From Acholeplasmatales bacterium (GTDB taxonomy: Bacteria; Bacillota_I; Bacilli_A; Acholeplasmatales; Anaeroplasmataceae): a stretch of 12,619 nucleotides of DNA. Of this stretch, positions 1 through 7,258 are shown piece by piece. Made by a program: the position numbers and the translations under genes. Position 1 is the stretch's first letter; each line of letters opens with the position of its first letter. The notes below the pieces were generated by a model. The model saw nothing but the letters and a program-made list of their open reading frames with translations, made no database searches and had not been told where the DNA came from. The stretch lies in the NCBI GenBank assembly GCA_024690445.1, contig JAILPD010000003.1, positions 1 through 12,619 on the forward strand, read 5' to 3'.

Positions 1-120
1 TCCTAATGAGAAATCAAATACGTTATCCTCACCGATTTCTTGTTTTCTTTGTTTTGAAAATTCAAATAACTCTCTAATAATTGATCTATTTGAACCTAGA
101 TTTAACATTTCCTTGTTCAT
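1..120 (-). CDS. PLP-dependent aminotransferase, N-terminal 40 codons (partial)
   Basis: Read leftward from an ATG whose complement is at 118-120, the frame is open to the window edge. It begins MNKEMLNLGSNRSIIRELFE and continues to a DNVFDFSLG segment. This opening (a short helix, a basic stretch, then G-x-D-N-V-x-D-F-S-x-G) is typical of fold-type I aminotransferases of the aspartate/aromatic group in Bacillota, which start by placing the substrate-binding N-terminal arm. A strong ribosome site (AAAGGGAGG on the minus strand, about 128-137) fixes the start. The PLP lysine and the rest of the enzyme lie outside the window, so substrate cannot be judged. It is divergent from the aryl-acid operon and separated from it by one gene. 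A transaminase supplying or consuming aryl-pyruvates would fit that operon, but this is inference. Confidence 0.8.
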   Translation of the reverse strand, partial: MNKEMLNLGSNRSIIRELFEFSKQRKQEIGEDNVFDFSLG

Positions 121-152
121 AATTGGCCTCCCTTTAAAACAACTATAATGAT

Positions 153-180
153 ACTATAAATCCTAGAATTTATCAAACAA
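153..180 (-). promoter_or_regulatory. Possible sigma-A promoter for the aminotransferase
   Basis: On the minus strand TTGTTT (180-175) is followed after 16 bases by TATAGT (158-153), about 33 bases before the start codon. Both boxes are imperfect and the DNA is very AT-rich, so chance matches are likely. Confidence 0.3.
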
Positions 181-243
181 TTATGCGAATATAATTTGTA
201 ATTATAGTCTTTTTTACGTCTAATAATTTATAATGATATAATT

Positions 244-271
244 TTGTCTACTTTTATAATTGTGATAAAAT
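244..271 (+). promoter_or_regulatory. Possible sigma-A promoter for the membrane protein gene
   Basis: TTGTCT (244-249), a 16-base spacer and TAAAAT (266-271) lie about 32 bases before the ATG at 303. A TATAAT at 255-260 is an alternative -10 without a good -35. A ribosome site TAGGAG (291-296) follows. Confidence 0.4.
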
Positions 272-302
272 AGAAGCATAGTTTTTAATATAGGAGTATT
301 AT

Positions 303-998
303 ATGAAAAATCCACATAAAATATTTTTGACTTTAGGAATTATTGTATCTGCCTTAATTTTATTTAGCGTCATAACAAATTATAAAAATGAAACTAATAT
401 ATTTAATATTGCGTATGCAATTATATCTTTAGCGCTAATTGTATTTTTAGCAATTGGAATGAAATATAATAATAAGCCTATTAATTTCATTATTTTATTT
501 TTATCGATAGTAGGCTTAAATCCTGTAGCTCTGGTTTCTCCGTTATTAGGATTAAGCAGTTTAAAGAAAAATGAAAATATAAAAGATAATGGCTTAGATG
601 AAATTTTATATACATCTAAATCTATTAGATTATTATTCATTATATCTACCATATTATCAATAATTATATTATCAGTTTCTTCCTTTTTCATTTTTAAATA
701 TTTACCTTCTGAAATGAAAAATACTATTGATAATATTAAAGAAAAAAATCCTTATTATCCAATTATCGAGATTTTATTTATCTTCTTAGTTTCAATAGCT
801 GTTTATTCTTTTCCTTTTATTATTGAAGCATATTCTATATATTTATCTTTAACTTCCTTAATACAAGGAAAAAGAAGAAAATTTATGACAATTGTTCCTG
901 TTGGCATTTTTTCACTTTCTATATTGAACACAATTGGCGCTCTAATTGTATTAAATAAGACTAAATCTAATGAATGTGATGAAAAAATGCAAAATTAG
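303..998 (+). CDS. Multi-pass membrane protein of unknown function (231 aa)
   Basis: I do not recognise a family. Hydrophobicity suggests about six membrane segments, near residues 8-25, 33-52, 60-85, 109-132, 153-183 and 194-216, separated by short lysine- or asparagine-rich loops. The long segments at 60-85 and 153-183 may be re-entrant or bent. A hydrophilic stretch at 133-152 and the polar, charged C-terminus (KTKSNECDEKMQN) lie outside the membrane. The ATG at 303 has AGGAG six bases upstream. Lysines are almost all AAA, unlike the AAG-rich operon that follows, which suggests modest expression. It is followed by its own gap and a separate promoter, so it is probably monocistronic. Transporter, sensor or cell-envelope roles are all possible; no catalytic motif is visible. 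Confidence 0.6.
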   Translation: MKNPHKIFLTLGIIVSALILFSVITNYKNETNIFNIAYAIISLALIVFLAIGMKYNNKPINFIILFLSIVGLNPVALVSPLLGLSSLKKNENIKDNGLDEILYTSKSIRLLFIISTILSIIILSVSSFFIFKYLPSEMKNTIDNIKEKNPYYPIIEILFIFLVSIAVYSFPFIIEAYSIYLSLTSLIQGKRRKFMTIVPVGIFSLSILNTIGALIVLNKTKSNECDEKMQN

Positions 999-1062
999 TA
1001 AAAAATGTTGAATAAAAATAATAAAAGTGTTTGAAATAAACCTATTTTTATCACTAAAAATT

Positions 1063-1071
1063 TGATATACT
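1063..1071 (+). promoter_or_regulatory. Extended -10 promoter of the aryl-acid operon
   Basis: TGATATACT (1063-1071) matches the extended -10 form TGnTATAAT with one mismatch. No good -35 box is at the expected distance, which is common for extended -10 promoters. The predicted transcript start, near 1078, lies just at the GTG at 1079 and well before the ATG at 1106. This supports 1106 as the real start of the first gene. Confidence 0.5.
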
Positions 1072-1105
1072 TAAAGAAGTGAGTTTTCTCATAAATGAGG
1101 GTTTT

Positions 1106-1507
1106 ATGTATAGCTTAGATTATTTAAAAGAATTTTTTAAAGATGACCTATTCGCAACTAAAATGCTAGGTGCAGAAATAGTAGATGCTCATGATGATTA
1201 TGCTAAATGCTCTTTTGATGTAAATAATGATCATCAAAATGCAAAAGGTATTATTATGGGTGGTGCAATATTTACTTTAGCTGATTTTACTTTTGCTGTC
1301 GCAACAAATCAGCATGAAGAATATTATACATTATCTACAACTGCAAATATTAGTTTTTTTAGACCGGGTTTAGGGAAAAAGCTATATGCTGAGGCAATTA
1401 AAATAAAAGATGGAAGAACTATATGTTTTTATGATGTATGTGTTTATGATGAAAATAATTTATTAATTGCAAAGGTTAATATAAGTGGTACTCACGTAAA
1501 AAAATAA
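1106..1507 (+). CDS. PaaI-family hotdog-fold acyl-CoA thioesterase (133 aa)
   Basis: This is a single hotdog domain, the fold of PaaI and 4-hydroxybenzoyl-CoA thioesterases, which hydrolyse acyl- or aryl-acyl-CoA. The signature helix region is MGGAIFTLAD at residues 51-60. Asp60 matches the acidic catalytic residue of PaaI, while the usual His-Gly-Gly is Met-Gly-Gly here. The downstream strand NISFFRPG (81-88) is also typical. An upstream in-frame GTG at 1079 gives 142 residues, but ATG 1106 has GAGGG (1097-1101) four bases before it and lies behind the likely transcript start, so I prefer 1106. The 133-residue length is normal for the family. As first gene before iorA, it could release free aryl acids from aryl-acetyl-CoA or recover CoA from stalled thioesters. 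Substrate is inferred from context only. Confidence 0.85.
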   Translation: MYSLDYLKEFFKDDLFATKMLGAEIVDAHDDYAKCSFDVNNDHQNAKGIIMGGAIFTLADFTFAVATNQHEEYYTLSTTANISFFRPGLGKKLYAEAIKIKDGRTICFYDVCVYDENNLLIAKVNISGTHVKK

Positions 1508-1549
1508 TAAGGGGGATATAATCATTATTGATTATAGCAAGGAAGTATT

Positions 1550-3289
1550 ATGAAGAAGTTGTTAATTGGTAATGCTGCAGTAGCTAGAGGTGCTTATGAA
1601 GCGGGATGTAGTGTAGTTTCATCTTATCCTGGTACACCATCAACAGAAATAACTGAATCAATGGTTGAATATAAGGAAGTTAATGTTGAGTGGGCTCCAA
1701 ATGAAAAGGTAGCTGCTGAAGTATCTATTGGTGCATCTATGGCAGGTGCAAGAGCTATGTCTTGTATGAAACATGTAGGTCTAAATGTTATGGCAGACCC
1801 ACTATTTACTGTATCTTATATTGGAGTTAATGGTGGTTTAGTATTCTGTGTAGCTGATGACCCAGGTATGCATTCAAGTCAAAATGAACAAGACTCAAGA
1901 CATTATGCAAAGGCATCAAAGGTTTTAATGGTTGAACCTTCAGATTCAAAAGAATGTAAAGATTATACTAAGATGGCTTTTGAATTATCTGAAAAGTTTG
2001 ATACACCAGTTATTTTAAGATTATCTACAAGAGTATCTCACTCTCAAAGTTTAGTAGAAATTGAAGATAAGATTGATTATAAATTAAAGGACTACAATAA
2101 GGACATCGCAAAGAATGTTATGATGCCTGGTAATGCTATTAAAAAGCATGTTGTTGTTGAAAAGAGACATTTAGATGAAGTTCAATTTGCAAATGAAACT
2201 TCATTAAATGCAATTGAAAATAACAATAAGAAGATTGGCGTTATTACAGCTGGTATTTCTTATGTATATTCTAAGGAAGCTTTAGGAAATGAAGTTGATT
2301 ATTTAAAACTAGGTATGGTATATCCACTTCCTACAACTAAGATTATTGATTTCTGCAAGTCTCATGATAAGGTATTTATCATTGAGGAATTAGATCCATT
2401 TATTGAAGAGCATGTTAGAGCATTAGGTGTTACTAATGTTGTTGGAAAAGAAGCTTTCACATTACTTGGTGAATATACACCTAAGATGATTAAGAAGGCA
2501 GTATTAAATCTTGATGGGCCAGAATTCAATCAAATTGAAGAAGTTATTCCTATGAGACCACCAGTAATGTGTCCTGGTTGTCCACATAGAGGTACATTCT
2601 ATGTATTAAAGAAATTAGGTCTTACTGTATCAGGAGACATCGGTTGTTATACATTAGGTGCGGTAGCTCCACTTCAATCAGTTGATTCAACTATTTGTAT
2701 GGGTGCTTCAGTATCTGCTGGCTTTGGTATGGCTAAGGCTCGTGGTAAAGAATTTAACAAGAAATTAGTATCAGTTATCGGTGATTCAACATTTATTCAT
2801 TCAGGTATTACTGGTTTAATTGATATCGTATATAACAAGGGTGCTAATACAGTTATTATCCTTGATAACTCAATTACTGGTATGACAGGTCATCAACAAA
2901 ACCCTACAACTGGTAAGACAATTAGAATGGAAGAAACATCTCAGGTTAACTTAATTAAACTTGCTGAGTCAGTAGGTGTTAAGAGAATTGTAGTTGCAGA
3001 TCCATTTGATGTAAAGAACTTTGAAAAGGTTGTTAAGGCTGAGGTTGAAGCAGATGAAGTATCTGTGATTATTGCTCAAAGACCTTGTGCATTATTAAAG
3101 GGTGTTAAATACGTTGGTAAGTGTGAGGTTTCAGACAAGTGTAAGAAGTGTAAGCAATGTATGAAGCTTGGATGCCCAGCAATTTCATTAGTTGATGGAA
3201 ATGTTGTAATTGATAAAAATCAATGTAATGGATGTGGATTATGTATTAATGTATGTCCATTTGATGCAATAGTTAAGGTTGGTGAGTAA
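1550..3289 (+). CDS. iorA: Indolepyruvate:ferredoxin oxidoreductase, alpha subunit
   Basis: IorA with IorB oxidatively decarboxylates aryl-pyruvates (indolepyruvate, phenylpyruvate, hydroxyphenylpyruvate) to aryl-acetyl-CoA, passing electrons to ferredoxin; the reaction is reversible. The 579 residues match the family length. An N-terminal pyruvate-binding/pyrimidine domain includes SSYPGTPSTE (24-33). CPGCPHRG (341-348) and GDIGCYTLG (362-370) precede the thiamine-diphosphate/magnesium site, GDSTF at 411-415 through N440. A C-terminal ferredoxin-like domain holds two [4Fe-4S] motifs. The first is Cys531, 534, 537 and 542, with the spacing C-x2-C-x2-C-x4-C-P. The second is Cys559, 562, 565 and 569. 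AAGGAAG (1539-1545) precedes the ATG. The gap from the thioesterase gene is 42 bases and iorB starts two bases after the stop codon. Lysine codons are often AAG, suggesting good expression. Confidence 0.97.
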   Translation: MKKLLIGNAAVARGAYEAGCSVVSSYPGTPSTEITESMVEYKEVNVEWAPNEKVAAEVSIGASMAGARAMSCMKHVGLNVMADPLFTVSYIGVNGGLVFCVADDPGMHSSQNEQDSRHYAKASKVLMVEPSDSKECKDYTKMAFELSEKFDTPVILRLSTRVSHSQSLVEIEDKIDYKLKDYNKDIAKNVMMPGNAIKKHVVVEKRHLDEVQFANETSLNAIENNNKKIGVITAGISYVYSKEALGNEVDYLKLGMVYPLPTTKIIDFCKSHDKVFIIEELDPFIEEHVRALGVTNVVGKEAFTLLGEYTPKMIKKAVLNLDGPEFNQIEEVIPMRPPVMCPGCPHRGTFYVLKKLGLTVSGDIGCYTLGAVAPLQSVDSTICMGASVSAGFGMAKARGKEFNKKLVSVIGDSTFIHSGITGLIDIVYNKGANTVIILDNSITGMTGHQQNPTTGKTIRMEETSQVNLIKLAESVGVKRIVVADPFDVKNFEKVVKAEVEADEVSVIIAQRPCALLKGVKYVGKCEVSDKCKKCKQCMKLGCPAISLVDGNVVIDKNQCNGCGLCINVCPFDAIVKVGE

Positions 3290-3290
3290 T

Positions 3291-3854
3291 ATGAATATTA
3301 TGATTGTTGGCGTCGGCGGACAAGGAACATTATTAGCATCAAGAATCTTAGGTAACATTGTTATCGAAGAGGGTTATGATGTTAAGGTATCAGAGGTTCA
3401 TGGTATGAGCCAAAGAGGTGGTTCTGTAGTAACTTATGTTAAGTTTGGTGAAAAGGTATATTCTCCAATTATTGACAAGGGTGAGGCAGATATCATATTA
3501 GCATTTGAAATGCTAGAAGCATATAGAGCTCTTCCTTATTTAAAGAAGGGCGGAAAGATTATTGTTAATAATCAAGAGATGAATCCAATGCCTGTTATTA
3601 TCGGTGCAATGGAATATCCAAAGAATATTAAAGAAAAGCTAGAAGCAGTTGTTAATCTAGAAAGTGTTGAAGCTTTAAAACTTGCTAAAGAGGCAGGCAA
3701 TATCAAAACAGTTAATGTCGTATTAATTGGTGTATTAGCAAAGAGTACAAATATTGCTTATGATAAGTGGATTGAAATTTTAAAATCAACTGTACCTGCA
3801 AAGCTTTTAGATGTAAATTTAAAAGCATTCGATTTAGGCTATAATCTAAAATAA
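3291..3854 (+). CDS. iorB: Indolepyruvate:ferredoxin oxidoreductase, beta subunit
   Basis: This is the small (gamma-domain-like) subunit that completes the IorA/IorB enzyme and helps bind CoA and form the dimer. It opens with MNIMIVGVGGQGTLLASRIL, where GVGGQG (residues 7-12) is the family's glycine-rich signature. EVHGMSQRGGSV (35-46) is the second conserved block. At 187 residues it is of normal length. The frame extends back to TTG 3279, but that lies inside the end of iorA. The ATG at 3291 begins one base after the iorA stop and has AAGG/GGTGAG sequences (3275-3286) upstream, so translation is probably coupled. No iron-sulfur cysteines are expected or seen here. Confidence 0.96.
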   Translation: MNIMIVGVGGQGTLLASRILGNIVIEEGYDVKVSEVHGMSQRGGSVVTYVKFGEKVYSPIIDKGEADIILAFEMLEAYRALPYLKKGGKIIVNNQEMNPMPVIIGAMEYPKNIKEKLEAVVNLESVEALKLAKEAGNIKTVNVVLIGVLAKSTNIAYDKWIEILKSTVPAKLLDVNLKAFDLGYNLK

Positions 3855-3879
3855 TTAAAAACTCAGGAGAAAAAATGTT

Positions 3880-5184
3880 ATGTATTTTCAAAAAGAATTC
3901 GAATGTATGTCTAAGGCTGACATTAAGAAGCTTCAAAGTGAAAAATTAGTTAAGCAAGTAAAATACGTTTATGATAACGTAGAATGCTATAGAAAAAGAA
4001 TGGATGAAGCTGGAATTAAGCCAGAGGATATTAAAGGTATTGAGGATTTATCTAAATTACCTTTTACTTATAAATCAGATTTAAGAGATAATTATCCATA
4101 CGGCTTATTCGCTAAGCCTATGAGCGAGATAGTTGAATTACACGCATCAAGTGGTACAACTGGTAAGAGAATTGTTGTAGGATACACAAAGAATGACTTA
4201 GATATGTGGGCTTCATGTGGTGCACGTATGTTAACATCTATTGGAGCTACTAAGGATGATATCATTCAAGTATCATATGGTTATGGTTTATTTACCGGAG
4301 GCTTTGGTCTTCATTATGGTGCTCAAAAGTTAGGATTAACTGTTATACCTATTTCATCAGGTAATACAGAGCGTCAAATTGAGACAATGATTGACTTTAA
4401 GACAACTATTCTTGCATGTACTCCATCATATGCAATGTATTTAGCAGAAACTGCTGAAAAGATGGGTGTTGTTGATAAATTATGTTTAAAGGCTGGTATC
4501 TTTGGTGCTGAGCCTTGGACAGAAGAAATGAGACATCAAATTGAAGAGAAATTACATATTAAGGCATATGATATTTATGGCTTAACAGAAATTGTAGGAC
4601 CTGGTGTAGCATATGAATGTAATGCTCAAGAAGGAATGCATATTAACGAGGATCATTTCATTTTAGAGCGAATTGATCCAGATACATTAGAGCCAATTAC
4701 AGATCCTAATAGACTAGGTGAAATTGTGTTTACTACAATCGATAGAGAGGGAGCTCCATTAATTAGATATAGAACTAGAGACTTAGGACTAGTTAATGTT
4801 ACTCCATGTAAATGTGGTAGAACATTTATTAAATTAAGCAAACCTCAAGGAAGAAGCGATGATATGTTAATCATCAGAGGTGTAAATGTATTCCCATCTC
4901 AAATCGAAGAGGTATTATTAAAGAATCCAGAAGGAATCACTGCAAATTATCAAATTATTGTTGATAGAGTTAATAATACAGATACATTAGATATATTTGT
5001 TGAAATGAATCCTGATTTATTCGCAGATGATATGGCATCAATTGAAAGATTACAAAAGCAATTAGTTGAAAAACTAAGAAATGTATTAGGTATTGGTGCT
5101 AAGGTAACATTAGTTAACCCTAATTCTATTGCTAGAAGCGAAGGAAAAGCTAAGAGAGTAATAGATAAGAGAAAATTGATTTAG
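3880..5184 (+). CDS. paaK: Phenylacetate-CoA ligase, PaaK type (434 aa)
   Basis: This AMP-forming ligase converts phenylacetate or a related aryl-acetate, ATP and CoA to the aryl-acetyl-CoA, AMP and pyrophosphate. The reaction could run in reverse if pyrophosphate is used. It has the short PaaK architecture rather than the approximately 550-residue form. The nucleotide loop is SSGTTGKR (90-97). The A5-type motif is YGLTE (233-237). The aryl-CoA ligase block is RYRTRDL (296-302), followed by a Cys310-x-Cys312 pair also usual in PaaK proteins. The hinge is GRSDDMLIIRG (324-334). The C-terminal lid EGKAKRV (421-427) carries the catalytic lysine region. AGGAGA (3865-3870) lies nine bases before ATG 3880. 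Its place behind iorAB is a familiar arrangement in anaerobes and supports aryl-acetate or indole-acetate substrates. Confidence 0.93.
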   Translation: MYFQKEFECMSKADIKKLQSEKLVKQVKYVYDNVECYRKRMDEAGIKPEDIKGIEDLSKLPFTYKSDLRDNYPYGLFAKPMSEIVELHASSGTTGKRIVVGYTKNDLDMWASCGARMLTSIGATKDDIIQVSYGYGLFTGGFGLHYGAQKLGLTVIPISSGNTERQIETMIDFKTTILACTPSYAMYLAETAEKMGVVDKLCLKAGIFGAEPWTEEMRHQIEEKLHIKAYDIYGLTEIVGPGVAYECNAQEGMHINEDHFILERIDPDTLEPITDPNRLGEIVFTTIDREGAPLIRYRTRDLGLVNVTPCKCGRTFIKLSKPQGRSDDMLIIRGVNVFPSQIEEVLLKNPEGITANYQIIVDRVNNTDTLDIFVEMNPDLFADDMASIERLQKQLVEKLRNVLGIGAKVTLVNPNSIARSEGKAKRVIDKRKLI

Positions 5185-5195
5185 GAGGAATAAAT

Positions 5196-5594
5196 ATGAT
5201 AGTAAAACAGCTTTCAATTTTTATTGAAAATAAAGCAGGATCTGTTGGTTATATAACAAATCTTTTAGGAAACAATAATATTAATATTCGTTCACTTCAA
5301 ATTGCTGACTCAACTGATTTTGGTATCTTAAGATTAATTGTTGATAACGGTGCTAAGGCATTAGAATTAGTTAAGAACGAAGGATATACAGCAAAGTTAA
5401 CTGATGTTATTAGTGTAGTTGTTCCTGATAAGCCAAATGGATTAAATGATTTATTAAAGATTTTTACTGAAAACAATGTAGAAATTAATTATTTATATGT
5501 TTTCATTGGCAAGAATAATTTAGGTGCAGAAGCTATTTTAAAAACTTCTAATTTAGAGGAAGTAGAAGCACTACTTTTAAATAATTATTACTAG
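5196..5594 (+). CDS. Tandem ACT-domain protein, likely amino-acid sensor (132 aa)
   Basis: Two ACT domains in tandem, about residues 4-70 and 71-130, with no catalytic or DNA-binding part. The first has the typical strand-loop-helix start LSIFIENKAGSVGYI, in which the N-x-x-G loop sits at the ligand interface in known ACT dimers. The second repeats the pattern at GLNDLLKIFTENNVEINYLY (82-101). ACT domains generally bind amino acids, and small stand-alone tandem ACT proteins are often found beside paaK and ior genes. Here it lies between two ligases. The paaK stop codon overlaps the strong ribosome site AGGAGGA (5183-5189), so the two genes are tightly linked. A role in sensing an aromatic amino acid or aryl acid and adjusting ligase or oxidoreductase activity is inference. 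Confidence 0.85.
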   Translation: MIVKQLSIFIENKAGSVGYITNLLGNNNINIRSLQIADSTDFGILRLIVDNGAKALELVKNEGYTAKLTDVISVVVPDKPNGLNDLLKIFTENNVEINYLYVFIGKNNLGAEAILKTSNLEEVEALLLNNYY

Positions 5595-5612
5595 AATTAA
5601 GGGGTTTATAAA

Positions 5613-7247
5613 ATGACTATTGTAGATTTGCTAGAAAGAAATGCTAGGGAATTTCCTAATGAGGAATGCTTAGTGGAATTAAATCCTCAAATTGTTCCCG
5701 AGCAATATAAGACTTGGAGAGAATATTCACTTGTTGAACCTACTTTAGCTAGTGAATATAGAAGAAGCATTACTTGGAAAGAATTTGATGAAACTGCAAA
5801 TAGATTTGCAAATATGCTAAAGGATAAGGGTATTGTAAGAGGTAATAAGGTTGCAATCTTATTAATGAATTGCCTTGAATGGTTACCTATCTATTTTGGT
5901 GTATTAAAGCTTGGTGCATTAGCTGTACCAATGAATTATAGATATACATCTGATGAAATAAAGTATTGTCTAGATTTAGCAGATTGTAATGCGTTAGTAT
6001 TTGGACCTGAATTTATCGGTAGAGTAGAGCCAATTGCTGACCATACACCACTTGTTAAAACTTTAATCTTTGTTGGTGATGCATATGTTCCTTTTGCGGA
6101 TCATTACAATCAATTAATCAATACTTATTCAACAGATAAAATTGATGTTAAATTAGATGAAACTGATGAGGCAGCCATTTATTTTTCAAGTGGAACTACT
6201 GGTTTCCCTAAGGCTATCTTACATTTACATAAAGCCTTAATTTCATCTTGTATGTGGGAGCAAAAGCATCATGGTCAACAACATAATGATGTATTCTTAT
6301 GTATTCCACCACTATATCATACAGGTGCTAAGATGCACTGGTTTGGTAGCTTAATTTCAGCTTCTAAAGCTGTAATTCTTAAGGGTATTAAGCCTGAATG
6401 GATCATGAGTGCTGTAAGTGAAGAAAGATGTACTATCGTTTGGTTATTAGTACCTTGGGCACAAGATATTTTAGATGCCATCGATAGAAAAGATATTAAG
6501 CTTGAACATTATAATATTGCTCAGTGGAGATTAATGCATATTGGTGCACAGCCTGTACCACCATCATTAGTCCAAAGATGGTTACATGTGTTCCCTCACC
6601 AGCAATATGATACTAACTATGGATTATCTGAGTCTATTGGACCTGGTTGTGTTCATTTAGGTGTCGAAAATACTAGTCATGTAGGAGCTATCGGCGTTCC
6701 TGGTTATATGTGGGAAGTTAAAATCATGGATGGCGATAAGGAAGTAACTAAACCAGAAGAGGTAGGAGAACTTTGCGTTAAGGGTCCTGGTGTAATGGTT
6801 TGTTATTACAAGAATAAGGAAGCTACTGATGAGGTATTAAAGGACGGATGGTTATATACTGGTGATATGGCTATGCGTGATAAAGATGGTTTCATTTATT
6901 TAGTTGATAGAAAGAAGGATGTAATAATCACTGGTGGTGAAAACTTATATCCAGTTCAAATTGAGGATTTTATTAGAAAGCATGATAAGGTTAAGGATGT
7001 TGCCGTAATTGGTCTTCCTGACGAAAGACTAGGTGAAATTGCCTTTGCGATTGTAGAACCAAAGGATGGAATGGAATTGACAGTTGAAGAAATTGAAAAA
7101 TTCACATTTGATTTACCTAGATATAAGAGACCTAGAAAGATTATTATTTCAACTGTACCAAGAAATGCTACTGGTAAGATTGAAAAACCAAAGCTAAGAG
7201 AAAAATATATTGGAAAATCCTTAGTACAAATACAAATTGAAAAGTGA
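5613..7247 (+). CDS. AMP-forming acyl-CoA synthetase, class I adenylate-forming (544 aa)
   Basis: This is a second, long-form ANL-family ligase, joining a carboxylic acid to CoA through an acyl-adenylate. The nucleotide loop is SSGTTGFPK (192-200). The A5 motif is YGLSES (336-341), with YTGD at 415-418 and the hinge around DRKKDVIITGGEN (432-444). The C-terminal lid ends in RNATGKIEKPKLRE, with Lys522 in the catalytic-lysine position. The protein is complete and no key motif is missing. The family includes benzoate-, cinnamate- and medium-chain-fatty-acid ligases, so the acid cannot be named from motifs. AAGGGG (5599-5604) precedes the ATG, 18 bases after the ACT gene. Having it beside a PaaK suggests that the two ligases handle different side-chain types or work in different directions. 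Confidence 0.9.
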   Translation: MTIVDLLERNAREFPNEECLVELNPQIVPEQYKTWREYSLVEPTLASEYRRSITWKEFDETANRFANMLKDKGIVRGNKVAILLMNCLEWLPIYFGVLKLGALAVPMNYRYTSDEIKYCLDLADCNALVFGPEFIGRVEPIADHTPLVKTLIFVGDAYVPFADHYNQLINTYSTDKIDVKLDETDEAAIYFSSGTTGFPKAILHLHKALISSCMWEQKHHGQQHNDVFLCIPPLYHTGAKMHWFGSLISASKAVILKGIKPEWIMSAVSEERCTIVWLLVPWAQDILDAIDRKDIKLEHYNIAQWRLMHIGAQPVPPSLVQRWLHVFPHQQYDTNYGLSESIGPGCVHLGVENTSHVGAIGVPGYMWEVKIMDGDKEVTKPEEVGELCVKGPGVMVCYYKNKEATDEVLKDGWLYTGDMAMRDKDGFIYLVDRKKDVIITGGENLYPVQIEDFIRKHDKVKDVAVIGLPDERLGEIAFAIVEPKDGMELTVEEIEKFTFDLPRYKRPRKIIISTVPRNATGKIEKPKLREKYIGKSLVQIQIEK

Positions 7248-7258
7248 GATAACTAATA

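Noticed and set aside
380..691. Minus-strand open frame of 103 codons inside the membrane protein gene
   Set aside because: It overlaps a coding frame with a good ribosome site and promoter, has no ribosome site of its own, and its composition is what an antisense AT-rich membrane gene would give.
1079..1105. GTG 1079 as the thioesterase start
   Set aside because: It would be essentially leaderless given the -10 at 1066-1071. ATG 1106 has a proper ribosome site and gives normal family length.
1508..1549. Internal promoter or riboswitch/T-box before iorA (a TATAAT is present at 1517-1522)
   Set aside because: There is no -35 or TG extension, and the 42-base gap is too short for a T-box or known riboswitch; nothing resembles their conserved cores.
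3712..3936. Minus-strand open frame across the iorB-paaK junction
   Set aside because: It is antisense to two well-supported genes and lacks a recognisable product or ribosome site.
4653..4841. Minus-strand open frame within paaK
   Set aside because: It is a short shadow of conserved ligase motifs, with no supporting signals.
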